Shown: positions 56,192 through 64,000 of the stretch, piece by piece
Numbering within the stretch: position 1 is the stretch's first letter
Layout of the letters: the number at the start of each line of letters is the position of its first letter
Assembly: GCF_000300335.1 (NCBI RefSeq)
Contig: NZ_AMRM01000021.1
Location: 31,000 to 94,999, forward strand
Length of the DNA: 64,000 nt
Source: Nitratireductor pacificus pht-3B
Lineage (GTDB): Bacteria; Pseudomonadota; Alphaproteobacteria; Rhizobiales; Rhizobiaceae
Direction: 5' to 3'
Program-made: the position numbers and the translations under genes
The notes under the pieces: generated by a model
What the model saw: the letters and a program-made list of their open reading frames with translations, nothing else
Database searches by the model: none
Told to the model about the DNA's origin: nothing

Positions 56192-56536
56192 ATGGCCGCG
56201 CTGATCTACAAAATCTGTCCCCGCCCCTTATGGCAGGAAGCCGAAGCACTCGGGGTCTTCAAGGGCGCGCCGGTCGACCAGGCCGACGGCTACATTCATT
56301 TCTCCACCGCCGAACAGACGCCCGAGACCGCCGCCAAGCACTTTTCGGGGCAGGACGACCTGGTGCTGGTCGCCGTCGATGCCGGCATGCTGGGCGAAGC
56401 CCTCAGATACGAGATCTCGCGCGGCGGCCAACCGTTTCCACATCTCTACGCTCCCCTGCCGCTCGACGCCGTCCACTGGGTCAGACCGCTGCCCCTCGGC
56501 GCCGATGGAGCACACCAGTTTCCAAGGCTTGCATGA
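56192..56536 (+). CDS. DUF952 protein
   Basis: A 114-residue DUF952-family protein (IYKICPRPLWQEAEALGVFK, DQADGYIHFSTAEQTPETAA, RGGQPFPHLYAPLPLDAVHW). The family fold is similar to that of ADP-ribosyltransferases or glutathione-S-transferase-like enzymes, but no activity is known. Its stop overlaps the pyrD start by four bases (ATGA), so they are co-translated, as usual in rhizobia. Confidence 0.88.
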   Translation: MAALIYKICPRPLWQEAEALGVFKGAPVDQADGYIHFSTAEQTPETAAKHFSGQDDLVLVAVDAGMLGEALRYEISRGGQPFPHLYAPLPLDAVHWVRPLPLGADGAHQFPRLA

Positions 56537-57627
56537 TGCGAATGCTGCTCGATCGGCTGGCGCGCCGCGCCCTTTACCAGCTCGACCCTGAGCGCGCCCA
56601 CCGGCTCGCCATCCAGGCGCTGAAAAGCGGCGTTCCGCTTGCAGAACGTCCCGAAGTCAGCCGGCGGCTGAAGACCATCGTCGGCGGCATGGTTTTTCCG
56701 AACCCGCTGGGCATGGCGGCCGGCTTCGACAAGAATGCGGAGGCGCCGGATGGTCTGCTGAAGCTCGGCTTCGGCTTCGTCGAGTGCGGCACCGTCACCC
56801 CCCAGCCGCAGGCCGGCAATCCGCGCCCGCGCCTCTTCCGCCTGGAAGAAGACAAGGCGCTGATCAACCGGCTCGGTTTCAACAATGACGGCCTCGTCAC
56901 GGTGCGCGAAAGGCTGAAGAAGCGCCTGAGCAATGGCGGCATTGTCGGCATCAACATCGGGGCCAACAAGGACAGCGCCGACAGGATCGCCGACTACGAA
57001 ACCGGCGTGCGCGCCTTCGGCGACATCGCCTCCTACCTGACCGTCAACATTTCCTCGCCCAACACGGCCGGCCTCAGAACGCTGCAGGATCGCGACAATC
57101 TGGCGGAACTGCTCGCCCGCGTCCTCGCGGCGCGCGACGAGGTGGCGAAGCGCCGCCGTTCTCCGGTGCCGCTGTTCCTGAAGATCGCACCCGACCTGAC
57201 CGACGAGGCGCTGTCCGACATCGCGGCCGAGGTTCTGGACCAGCGCATCGACGGGCTGATCGTCAGCAACACGACGCTTTCACGGCGCGGCGCCACGAGC
57301 CGCAAGGCGCAGGAAACCGGCGGGCTTTCCGGCCAGCCGCTGTTCGAACGCTCGACCATCGTGCTCGCAAAGATGCGCCGGCTGGTGGGACCGGCAATGC
57401 CGCTGATCGGCGTCGGCGGCATCCATTCGGGCGAAACCGCGCTGGAGAAGATCCGGGCGGGAGCGGACCTGATCCAGATCTACAGCGGCATGATCTTCGG
57501 CGGCGCCTGCCTGCCCGCCCGGATCGTCACGGAACTCGGCACCTATGCGCAGCGCGAGGGCCTGTCGTCCCTGCGCCAGATCCGCGACACGCATGTCGAT
57601 CATTGGGCCGAGCGTCAGCTTGACTGA
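56533..57627 (+). CDS. pyrD: Dihydroorotate dehydrogenase (quinone), class 2
   Basis: A 364-residue membrane-associated FMN enzyme that oxidises dihydroorotate to orotate with quinone as acceptor, in UMP synthesis. The N-terminal helix (LARRALYQLDPERAHRLAIQ) is the class 2 hallmark. Landmarks are NPLGMAAGFDKNAEAPDGLL, GFGFVECGTVTPQPQAGNPR, RLGFNNDG, VNISSPNTAGLRTLQ with the catalytic Ser region, PLFLKIAPDL, and IGVGGIHSGETALEKI. Confidence 0.96.
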   Translation: MMRMLLDRLARRALYQLDPERAHRLAIQALKSGVPLAERPEVSRRLKTIVGGMVFPNPLGMAAGFDKNAEAPDGLLKLGFGFVECGTVTPQPQAGNPRPRLFRLEEDKALINRLGFNNDGLVTVRERLKKRLSNGGIVGINIGANKDSADRIADYETGVRAFGDIASYLTVNISSPNTAGLRTLQDRDNLAELLARVLAARDEVAKRRRSPVPLFLKIAPDLTDEALSDIAAEVLDQRIDGLIVSNTTLSRRGATSRKAQETGGLSGQPLFERSTIVLAKMRRLVGPAMPLIGVGGIHSGETALEKIRAGADLIQIYSGMIFGGACLPARIVTELGTYAQREGLSSLRQIRDTHVDHWAERQLD

Positions 57628-57644
57628 TCGATCCTGGCCGGGGG

Positions 57645-57746
57645 TAGAGCATCGGACCGAAAAGTGGAAAGCGGCTTTCGATCATTCCGGTGCTCTAGCT
57701 CATTGTTTTTCCGCATTTATGCGGACGTCAGGTGATTCCACCTGAC
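57645..57746. repeat. Rhizobial intergenic repeat between pyrD and the MATE gene
   Basis: Two hairpins in series: TAGAGCA..TGCTCTA enclosing a GACCGAAAAGTGGAAAGCGG stretch, then GTCAGGTG-ATTC-CACCTGAC. Both parts are characteristic of rhizobial intergenic repeats. The second part recurs in degenerate form at 33232-33276. It lies between convergent pyrD and the MATE gene and may end both transcripts. Confidence 0.7.
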
Positions 57747-57757
57747 TGCAGAATGCT

Positions 57758-59104
57758 TTAGCCCGCGAAGACCTGGCGGGCGCGGCGCGGCAGGATCGCC
57801 GCAAGGCTCAGGCCGCGGACGAGCAGGAAGACATGCAGCGCCGCCCACAGGCCGTGATTGCCGAAATACCGCGTCAGCACGACCATGCAGACCAGATAGA
57901 CGATGAATGACAGAAGCATCATGTTGCGCATGTCGCGCGACCAGGTGGCTCCGATGAACACGCCGTCCATCTGAAAGGCGAGCACGCCGGAGATGGCGAT
58001 CAGCGCCGCCCAGGGCAGGAATGCGCCGGCGACCTCGCGGACGCTTTCGTTGGTGACGATGAAGGCGATGAAATCGGTCCCGAACAGCAGCAGCAGCACG
58101 GTTATCGGGATCGCCAGGCCAAAGCCCCAGATACCGGTCAGGCGCACGGAACGATGGAAGGCCGGGGCAAAGCGGGCGCCGATGGCGCGCCCGGCCAGTT
58201 GCTCGGCGGCCGTCGCCATCCCGTCGAGAAAATAGCCGGCGACGAGAAAGAAGTTCATCAGGACGGCATTGGCGGCCAGGGTGACCGTGCCGAACTGGGC
58301 GCCCTGCCTCGTGAACAGGGCGAAGGCGGCCAGCAGGGAGAACGACCGGATCATGATGTCACGGTTCATGGCGATCATGCGCATGATGGCCGCCATGTCG
58401 GCGACCCGCGTCCATGAGACGCGCGGGCCTTTGCGCAAGCGATACGCGAGGATGGCGAGACCCGCCAGCGCGCCGAGGGCCTCGCCGATCACCGTGCCCC
58501 AGGCCACCCCCTCGAGCCCCCAGCCGAGATGGAGGCCGAGCAGGATCGAGAATGCGATGTTGCCGCCGTTGAGGATGAACTGCAGCGCCAGCCCCAGCCC
58601 GCCTTCGCCCCGTCCGAGCACGTAGCCCAGAATGGCGTAGTTCATCAGCGACAGGGGGGCGGCCAGAATGCGGATCGCGACATAGGCCGTCATCGCCTCG
58701 GCGACGCGCGGCTCGGGGTCGATGAACCAGACGCCTGCCGCGCTGATCAGCGGCCCGATCAGGATGACGATGAGGCCGGACACGATGCCGAGCGCCAGGG
58801 CCCGCCACAGAACGGCCTGCTCCTCCAGCACGTCATCGCGGCCGAAGGCCTGCGCCACAAGGCCGGTGGTTCCCGAGCGCAGGAAGTTGAAGGTGGTGAA
58901 CACCACGTCGAAGACGATGGCGCCCGCGGCCAGGCCGCCGAGCAGCGCTGCGTCGCCGAACTGACCGATGACGGCGGTGTCGACAATGCCGAGCAGCGGC
59001 GTCGTCAGATAGGCGAGCGTCATTGGCACGGCAATCGACAGCACGAGGCGGTTTGTCACCTCGAAAGGACGCACCACGTCCAGGGGTTTGACGGCCTCGT
59101 CCAT
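57758..59104 (-). CDS. MATE family efflux transporter
   Basis: A 448-residue multidrug and toxic compound extrusion-type transporter of 12 helices, using a Na+ or H+ gradient. The two homologous halves are visible: AVPMTLAYLTTPLLGIVDTA near the start and the second half starting about residue 240 (MIRSFSLLAAFALFTRQGAQ). The substrate is not predictable; DinF-like members are the nearest group by feel. The gene is convergent with pyrD. A small DUF6460 gene starts upstream on the same strand, ten bases away. Confidence 0.9.
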   Translation of the reverse strand: MDEAVKPLDVVRPFEVTNRLVLSIAVPMTLAYLTTPLLGIVDTAVIGQFGDAALLGGLAAGAIVFDVVFTTFNFLRSGTTGLVAQAFGRDDVLEEQAVLWRALALGIVSGLIVILIGPLISAAGVWFIDPEPRVAEAMTAYVAIRILAAPLSLMNYAILGYVLGRGEGGLGLALQFILNGGNIAFSILLGLHLGWGLEGVAWGTVIGEALGALAGLAILAYRLRKGPRVSWTRVADMAAIMRMIAMNRDIMIRSFSLLAAFALFTRQGAQFGTVTLAANAVLMNFFLVAGYFLDGMATAAEQLAGRAIGARFAPAFHRSVRLTGIWGFGLAIPITVLLLLFGTDFIAFIVTNESVREVAGAFLPWAALIAISGVLAFQMDGVFIGATWSRDMRNMMLLSFIVYLVCMVVLTRYFGNHGLWAALHVFLLVRGLSLAAILPRRARQVFAG

Positions 59105-59114
59105 CCAGCGATGC

Positions 59115-59378
59115 CTAGCGGCGATAGCTTAGAAGGCGCAGGATGACGAATGCCGGTATGACCACCGCGGCGCCGAGCAGAATGTAGCTGGCGAACCGGC
59201 CCAGCGCGTCGAAGCCCATGTTCCACAAATGCAGCACCGTATCGCGCAGCGCATAGAAAATGTCCCATGGCGACCAGTGGAACGCGCTCATGACGAAACC
59301 GACGATGAGGGAGACGATCACCAGCTTGATGATGACGCGCAGAGGGCTGTCGCCGAGAAACCTTGTCAGTGCCGACAC
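59115..59378 (-). CDS. DUF6460 small membrane protein
   Basis: An 87-residue protein with two helices: LRVIIKLVIVSLIVGFVMSA and the C-terminal ASYILLGAAVVIPAFVILRL. Small proteins of the DUF6460 family (LTRFLGDSPLRVIIKL, then HWSPWDIFYAL) are frequent in rhizobia. The start is probably GTG, because AGGAG lies seven bases upstream of it; an ATG two codons earlier is only one base from the same ribosome site. It may be co-transcribed with the MATE gene. Confidence 0.8.
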   Translation of the reverse strand: MSALTRFLGDSPLRVIIKLVIVSLIVGFVMSAFHWSPWDIFYALRDTVLHLWNMGFDALGRFASYILLGAAVVIPAFVILRLLSYRR

Positions 59379-59634
59379 GGGCATGCTCCTTGATCCTGTC
59401 GGCCAAGAGATACGCATGCGCGCGCCTCTGCGCAAGCAGCGAGCGCGCCGTGAAGCGGCCGGATTTCTTCGACAGGCCAACAGGAGTGCAGAACCCCAAA
59501 GGGCGCCGCCAGACCAGTACTCGCCACTTTGCCGCCAACCGGAGCCCGCTGGCCAATAGCACATCTAACCGGGTTGTCCTCTCCACCGCATCGACCGTAC
59601 CCATTGCACTGGACCGGATGCCGAAGGAGAAGAC

Positions 59635-59925
59635 ATGAAGACCAGAACGAAAACCGCTCTTGCGATCGTTGCTCTGACAACGTGCGCCGCCACGATCTGG
59701 CCGGCGCAGGCACAGGAACGCTATAGTGCGCATGTCGAGCGCGCTGACACAGGTCAGGTTGTAGGCGTCGAGATGTACTCCGCGCCCAGAGCGCCATACA
59801 CGCTGCCGATACAGTTCTGCGGCCGCACCCTGTATGTTCAGGGAAACAACAATCACGCCAACTGGGTTCTCTCCGCGCCGCGCTACAAGCTCTACCACAA
59901 GGGAAGGGTTGTCTGCAGCAGGTGA
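59635..59925 (+). CDS. Small secreted protein, unknown function
   Basis: A 96-residue protein with a clear signal peptide (KTALAIVALTTCAATIWPAQ, cleaved after AQA). The mature part is about 70 residues and contains two cysteines (IQFCGRTLYV..GRVVCSR) that could form one disulfide. AAGGAGAAG precedes the ATG. I do not recognise the family. Confidence 0.72.
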   Translation: MKTRTKTALAIVALTTCAATIWPAQAQERYSAHVERADTGQVVGVEMYSAPRAPYTLPIQFCGRTLYVQGNNNHANWVLSAPRYKLYHKGRVVCSR

Positions 59926-60051
59926 TCGCCATGCATCAGGGTGGCGGCCGACCGGACCGCTCTGTTCAACGTGCCCGACGCCGCATCGATCTGTCGGCTT
60001 CGATCCAGGAGACGCTTCGGAAACGATCCGGGGCCGAACAGGGAGGCAAGG

Positions 60052-60125
60052 TGGAGCGGGTAGCGGGAATCGAACCCGCGCGTTCAGCTTGGGAAGCTGA
60101 CAGGCTACCATTACATCATACCCGC
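60052..60125 (-). tRNA. tRNA-Gly (anticodon CCC)
   Basis: A complete 74-base tRNA with encoded CCA. On the minus strand the acceptor arms are GCGGGTA and TACCCGC, the D arm contains AATGGTAG, the anticodon stem-loop is TCAGC-TTCCCAA-GCTGA with anticodon CCC, and the T arm is CGGGTTCGAATCCCG. A decayed copy of its 5' half and upstream flank lies at about 63648-63760. Confidence 0.96.
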
Positions 60126-60401
60126 GCAGGCGCGATTAATCCGCGACCCGGGGCGCGCCGTCAAGCGGGTTTCTTCGTCGCCTCCACATGCGCAGCCGCA
60201 TTTTCGCAGGAGAGGCGACGAAGCCCCGAAACTCCCTCGCTGGCCGTCCTCTGGGACGGCTTGCCTGTCCGGTGCGGCCGACTGAAGCGCAGGCGAAACG
60301 CGGACCCATTGTGAAGTCTATCTTCCAAGACGCATCGTTTTGATGAGCGCAGCGTACGAACGGAATCTGCAATCATGAATGGGCTCTCCCCACGGAGTTT
60401 C

Positions 60402-63344
60402 CTAGAACTGAATGCGCAACGTTCCGTTTAATCCGTGCTGGCGCAGGCCGCTGGCCATCTGGCCTTGATAGGAAACATCGAGGGCAGCCTGCTCCGAGAG
60501 AACGATATCGAGCCCAGCTTCAAAGAGCAGGCTGTCGCCGGCGATCGCTGAACCGGCGACCGGGAAACCCACCCCGCCGGAGAAGGTGTTCACAGATGTT
60601 GCTGTCTTGTCGCCGAATGCATGCTGCCAACCCGCCACGGCATAGGCAGTAACATCCATTGACGCCAGATCGAGCTCGGCTTCGGCGCGCAAACCCAGCG
60701 TCGTGAAGGTCGTGTTCATCGATCCGCCTGCCACCTCCAGCGCTGCCGCCCCACCCCGTTCGGAGAGCGCGTCAGCGTGGTGACTTACATGAGCGAGGCT
60801 CACGAAAGGTTCAAAAGACAGTCCCGAAGTTTCAACCCGATAGCCAAGCTCACCAAACGCCTGGAAAGTGCCGGCACCATATTCCGCGCTCAGGCCGTCC
60901 CTGAACCCGTTGACGAACACGTCACGACGCGCATCGATTTCATGCCAAGTGTAGGCGAGACCGCCACGCAGGGCGACCGCGCCGAACCGCCTGCCCGCAT
61001 AGGCACCCAAATGGTAGTCACTGCTTCGGCTCGTCGCACCTTGCGCGTCGATGCCGACGTTTGTCCGGCCGTAGCCGGCCAGAAGGCCCACCCGCCAGCC
61101 ACCAAGCAGCGTATCCACTCCGAGAAAGAATCCGCCGGTCGACTGGTCCATGGCAGCCGCGCGGCCATCACCGTCCGTCTTTGCCCACGCGCCATAAGCC
61201 GCGCCCCAAAAATCGACGGATCCCGCCTCCTTGAGGTCCGGAATCGACCGATCCGCCGGCCCGTAGGGCAATATCCGCGGCGGATGTTCCGCTCCCGTAT
61301 CGGCAAACGCCCTGCGGATCCGGTTGCTGGCAGTGGCACGCAGGAAATGACCATTGGCGACGAGAGCCGATTGCACCGACCCGTACAGTTCCCCTGAAAG
61401 CGAATCCAGGCCGGAATGCAGCGCCGGGATATCCGAGGCCGAGACCACCGCCTGCCAGAGGGGATGCGCTCCGCCAAGCATCTCGACTGAAGCGGCAACC
61501 CCCTCATGGTTCTCCGTATGCGCCGCGTCTTCGAAGGCGATACTGTTGCGCCTCAAGGTGACGGAAACATCATTGCCGTCGCCGGCAGCGTAGTCGACAT
61601 GCGCATCCAGAAAGATTGCACTCTCCGTTACCTCGGAGAACGTTCCTGCCACCGCCCCTGCGCTCAGCTTGTCGATGATGACGAAGGGACCGTTGTCCGC
61701 CCCCCAGCCCTGCTGGGAAACGGGCACCAGTTCGAGAGTCGATCCGGCGATGTCGACATTCCCGGCGACAACTATCCGGTCAAGCATCTGAGGGTTGGCA
61801 TCGATGGATAGCGTCCCGCGAGTGGTGTAGTCGCCATCGACCTTCTGGATGCCTATGCCATTGCCTTGCGCACCGAGACCGGGGGCGTGAATACCGCCAA
61901 TGAAGGCGTCACCCAGCGTCCCAAAGCCTCCAACAGTCCCATTCTCCGTAACCCTGATCCCTCCATCGAGCCTGAAAGCCGCCTGATCGCCGACCACGAG
62001 CAATCCGCCAGAGACCAGCGTTTCCCCCGTGAAGGCGGAGAAGTCGCCAGACAGGATCAGAGTTTCATCCCCCGTTTTCTCCAGGCCACCCGCACCCGAC
62101 ACGCTACCCGCGTAGTTTCCCGAGAACGACTGGTCGAAGACCAGCCTGCCTTCGTTGACGATGTTGCCCTGGAGGCTCCGACTGTCGCCGATCAGGACGC
62201 CTTCATGCAACGACCATGCCTGCGCGCCGCTGCCGGTCAGGCGCCAGGTGGAATTGCCGCGTTTCTCGAAGGCCTCGAACCCGCGATACTGCTCCCTCGC
62301 GCCGATCTTTGAAACGTCGAAGCTCGCCGTCGAATGCCCGCCCGACATAACGCCGTGGAGCACCAGAGTGTCGTTGGCGCCGTTCGCCCAGACTTCACCC
62401 TCGATGCCAGGCCCTCCGGAATCGGTGTACAGATGGAGTTGGTTCGTTCCGTGCGTGAAGCGGATCGCCTGGCCATCCCGGCCCACATGCCCTTCCGTAA
62501 TGCCTCCCTGGATGCGGCCCGCATTCTCGACGATGAGATTTTCCCCATGAATACCGGCACCGCCGTCGCTGAAGCTTCCGCGGCCGCCATTGCCACCACG
62601 GATCAAGCCCTTGTTGCGAATTGTCAAATAGGAGCCGTCGATGCCGTGCCCGCCATTGCCTCCCGGCGAGGAGAACAGCCGACCGCCCCGCGAGACGCCC
62701 GGCACACCTCCGTTGCCTCCTCGAACTGTTCCGGTGGCTTCGACCACTATATCCGAGGACGTTGCAGAGACGCCGTTACCTCCGTTGCCACCCCGCCCGC
62801 CGCCGACGAAGCCGTTGCCTCCTGTGCCTCCAGTTCCACCGAGGGCGCGGCCCTCGACCCGCAGAGCCCCGGTGCCCGAGGCGGCATCGCCCCCGCCCCC
62901 GCCGCCACCCGGTTCACCGCTCCCCCCGTATTCTTCCTGGGCGCCGGCGCCTCCGTCCCCGCCATGCCCGCCCCTGACCGTCACGCCGTCCCGGATGATC
63001 ACAGAGCTGTTGAATCCGAGCGCCTCACCGCCGCCGCCGCCACCGCCGCCAGACAGGTCGTCGGAGCCAACCAAGCTGCGGCCGCCTCCCAGACCGCCAG
63101 CTCCGCCACCGTTGACACCCGGCTTCCCCGGCTGCCTCGTTCCATCGGTGCCGCCTCCACGCCCACCGGTTCCGCCTTCCACATCGGCCACAACGTCACC
63201 GGTGACAATCGCGCCAATCCGTCCCGTTCTCCCATCCGATGCCGATGGCGACTTTCCACCCTCTCCTGGCCCGCACCAGCCGCCGCCAGTCAGGGTCAGG
63301 AGCAAAGGCAGACAGCCCGCGGCAACGCGTTTCAGATCATTCAT
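60402..63344 (-). CDS. Gly-rich autotransporter with beta-barrel
   Basis: A 980-residue type V secretion (autotransporter) protein. The N-terminal signal is short (RVAAGCLPLLLTLTGGGW). Residues about 25-250 are extremely Gly-rich, with GGNGG and GGAGG-type runs, similar in texture to PE_PGRS or Gly-rich adhesins. Then come beta-helical repeats with an autotransporter-associated strand repeat (GGLEKTGDETLILSGDFSAF) and from about 715 an outer-membrane barrel that ends GTLRIQF with the C-terminal Phe needed for BAM recognition. The passenger would be displayed on the surface or released. It sits between a tRNA-Gly and a decayed tRNA-Gly copy, which suggests an acquired islet. Start at MNDLKRV; a longer in-frame start is unlikely. 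Confidence 0.9.
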   Translation of the reverse strand: MNDLKRVAAGCLPLLLTLTGGGWCGPGEGGKSPSASDGRTGRIGAIVTGDVVADVEGGTGGRGGGTDGTRQPGKPGVNGGGAGGLGGGRSLVGSDDLSGGGGGGGGEALGFNSSVIIRDGVTVRGGHGGDGGAGAQEEYGGSGEPGGGGGGGDAASGTGALRVEGRALGGTGGTGGNGFVGGGRGGNGGNGVSATSSDIVVEATGTVRGGNGGVPGVSRGGRLFSSPGGNGGHGIDGSYLTIRNKGLIRGGNGGRGSFSDGGAGIHGENLIVENAGRIQGGITEGHVGRDGQAIRFTHGTNQLHLYTDSGGPGIEGEVWANGANDTLVLHGVMSGGHSTASFDVSKIGAREQYRGFEAFEKRGNSTWRLTGSGAQAWSLHEGVLIGDSRSLQGNIVNEGRLVFDQSFSGNYAGSVSGAGGLEKTGDETLILSGDFSAFTGETLVSGGLLVVGDQAAFRLDGGIRVTENGTVGGFGTLGDAFIGGIHAPGLGAQGNGIGIQKVDGDYTTRGTLSIDANPQMLDRIVVAGNVDIAGSTLELVPVSQQGWGADNGPFVIIDKLSAGAVAGTFSEVTESAIFLDAHVDYAAGDGNDVSVTLRRNSIAFEDAAHTENHEGVAASVEMLGGAHPLWQAVVSASDIPALHSGLDSLSGELYGSVQSALVANGHFLRATASNRIRRAFADTGAEHPPRILPYGPADRSIPDLKEAGSVDFWGAAYGAWAKTDGDGRAAAMDQSTGGFFLGVDTLLGGWRVGLLAGYGRTNVGIDAQGATSRSSDYHLGAYAGRRFGAVALRGGLAYTWHEIDARRDVFVNGFRDGLSAEYGAGTFQAFGELGYRVETSGLSFEPFVSLAHVSHHADALSERGGAAALEVAGGSMNTTFTTLGLRAEAELDLASMDVTAYAVAGWQHAFGDKTATSVNTFSGGVGFPVAGSAIAGDSLLFEAGLDIVLSEQAALDVSYQGQMASGLRQHGLNGTLRIQF

Positions 63345-63849
63345 TCTCGGCGATTCCCCCCGATATTCGCACGGAAGCAGCGCTTCCCTGCGCAAGCAGC
63401 GATACTATGCAGAAACCAGCGCCGATTTGCCAAGGCTCCGACAGAAATCCAACCCCAACCTGTTTTGCCGGCTTTGTCCGGGTTCAATCGTTTCGGTCAA
63501 TCGGCGACCGACATGCTTCCCGACCTTCCGGGTCTGGCCGAACAGAAAGCCGGGGTGGTTTCCTTCCCTGCAGGCCATAATTCAAGGCGCTATTTTCCCA
63601 TAACAAACTGATACATATGGATTGTTACTTGCCCCGATGGTCTGGAGGCTGAGAAGCTACCATCGCATGATGCCGCGCAGACGCAGTTAAGCAGCGACCC
63701 GGATGCACCGTCGAACGGGTTTCTTCGCTGTATCGGGATGCAGAGCAGCATTTCGACCGTATGGCAGAACGATCCGGGAAGGTTTCTTCGAAAGCCCCTG
63801 GCGAGGCAAGGCAAAGGCCCCGCCCCGAAGCTCCCTCGCCGGCCGGCTT
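63345..63849. other. Gene-free stretch upstream of the autotransporter
   Basis: Some 505 bases without a convincing gene. The part next to the autotransporter is AT-richer near 63580-63630 and may contain its promoter. The part from 63648 to 63760 is the degenerate duplicate of the tRNA-Gly region. A further similar patch, CCCCGAAGCTCCCTCGCCGG at 63822-63841, matches about 60222-60244 and ends where the next gene's stop begins. Confidence 0.65.
63648..63760 (-). pseudogene. Decayed tRNA-Gly 5' half with upstream flank
   Basis: About 29 bases on the minus strand (GCGGCATCATGCGATGGTAG and onward) align with the acceptor, D arm and start of the anticodon stem of the intact tRNA-Gly at 60 kb. 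The similarity extends about 80 bases beyond the tRNA 5' end, through CGACCCGG and CGGGTTTCTTCG. By eye roughly three quarters of positions agree. The 3' half of the tRNA is missing, so it cannot be functional. Confidence 0.7.
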
Positions 63850-64000
63850 CTACAGATCGATCACCAGTTCACTGTCCTTCGCCGCCGCGCGCGAACAGCA
63901 CAGCAGCATTCGTTCTGCCCGCTCCTTGTTGGATAGCACGAAATCGCGATGCTTCACATCGCCGTCGATCAAAGGGACGCCGCAGATGCCTTCCGAACAT
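63850..64000 (-). CDS. PDR/VanB-type reductase, C-terminal ferredoxin part (partial)
   Basis: The last 49 residues of a phthalate dioxygenase reductase/VanB-like flavin-ferredoxin oxidoreductase, cut by the right edge. The [2Fe-2S] region reads CSEGICGVPLIDGDVKHRDF, then SNKERAERMLLCCSRA and the typical final LVIDL. The family motif is CxxxxCxxC; here the third position is Pro (CGVP), so one cluster ligand seems replaced, unless a neighbouring Cys takes over. The rest of the gene is outside the window. Confidence 0.8.
   Translation of the reverse strand, partial: CSEGICGVPLIDGDVKHRDFVLSNKERAERMLLCCSRAAAKDSELVIDL

Noticed and set aside
62641..63603. Pro-rich 320-residue plus frame opposite the Gly-rich part of the autotransporter
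   Set aside because: It is simply the complement of Gly codons (GGN against CCN); the autotransporter has signal, repeat and barrel parts in one frame.

Overview
The window is high-GC chromosomal DNA from an alphaproteobacterium of the Hyphomicrobiales (Rhizobiales), most like the Mesorhizobium/Phyllobacteriaceae side. The signs are: 5-aminolevulinate synthase (hemA), the gene order pmbA-like / cysQ-like / DUF4170 / DUF374 acyltransferase / waaA / lpxK / DUF2093 / mutL, the small DUF952 and DUF6460 proteins, and many short palindromic intergenic repeats of the rhizobial type. Assignment is by recognition only; no search was run.

Layout. 1-5.6 kb: a minus-strand aromatic catabolism operon (FAD monooxygenase cut by the window edge, two metallo-beta-lactamase-fold proteins, an FAH-family hydrolase, homogentisate dioxygenase hmgA) with a divergent MarR regulator. 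6.1-8.6 kb: threonine catabolism (kbl-tdh). 9.0-10.3 kb: glutaryl-CoA dehydrogenase. 10.5-11.8 kb: a polysaccharide deacetylase and a YCII-like protein. 12.05-16.03 kb: a complete IS1595-family transposon with near-identical terminal inverted repeats, a perfect 8-bp target duplication and five passenger genes, including a Panacea-type antitoxin with a likely PemK/MazF-like toxin. 16.0-16.7 kb: repeat-rich DNA without genes. 16.7-26.5 kb: mutL, the lipid A/Kdo and PmbA operon, and a Kef-type antiporter. 26.5-33.2 kb: patatin, a split M16 peptidase pair, rsmD, a pseudouridine synthase with a very long basic tail, and tadA. 33.2-37.1 kb: a two-gene signalling operon, a permease-histidine kinase fusion and a receiver-first kinase. 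37.4-43.0 kb: an amino-acid related cluster (FAD oxidase, RidA, Lrp-type regulator, a frameshifted class V PLP enzyme, a kynureninase-like enzyme, an orphan solute-binding protein). 43.2-48.6 kb: the NAGGN osmoprotectant operon with a divergent MarR gene. 48.8-50.6 kb: hemA and mscL. 50.8-55.0 kb: a second transporter-kinase fusion (CbrA-like hybrid kinase) convergent with a NarL-type response regulator. 55.2-59.9 kb: small proteins, pyrD and a MATE exporter. 60.0-63.8 kb: tRNA-Gly(CCC), a Gly-rich autotransporter and a decayed copy of the tRNA 5' half with its flank. 63.85 kb to the end: the C-terminus of a [2Fe-2S] reductase.

How it fits together. Most of the window is vertically inherited housekeeping and catabolism. 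Accessory signals are concentrated in the IS1595 transposon, the autotransporter islet next to tRNA-Gly, and the mosaic repeats. The most unusual protein is the permease-kinase fusion at 34.5-37.1 kb, which places a cysteine-rich module between an NCS1-like transporter and a histidine kinase. Two short palindromic motifs, each present twice, suggest shared regulation of genes in the 37-43 kb cluster and of gcdH.
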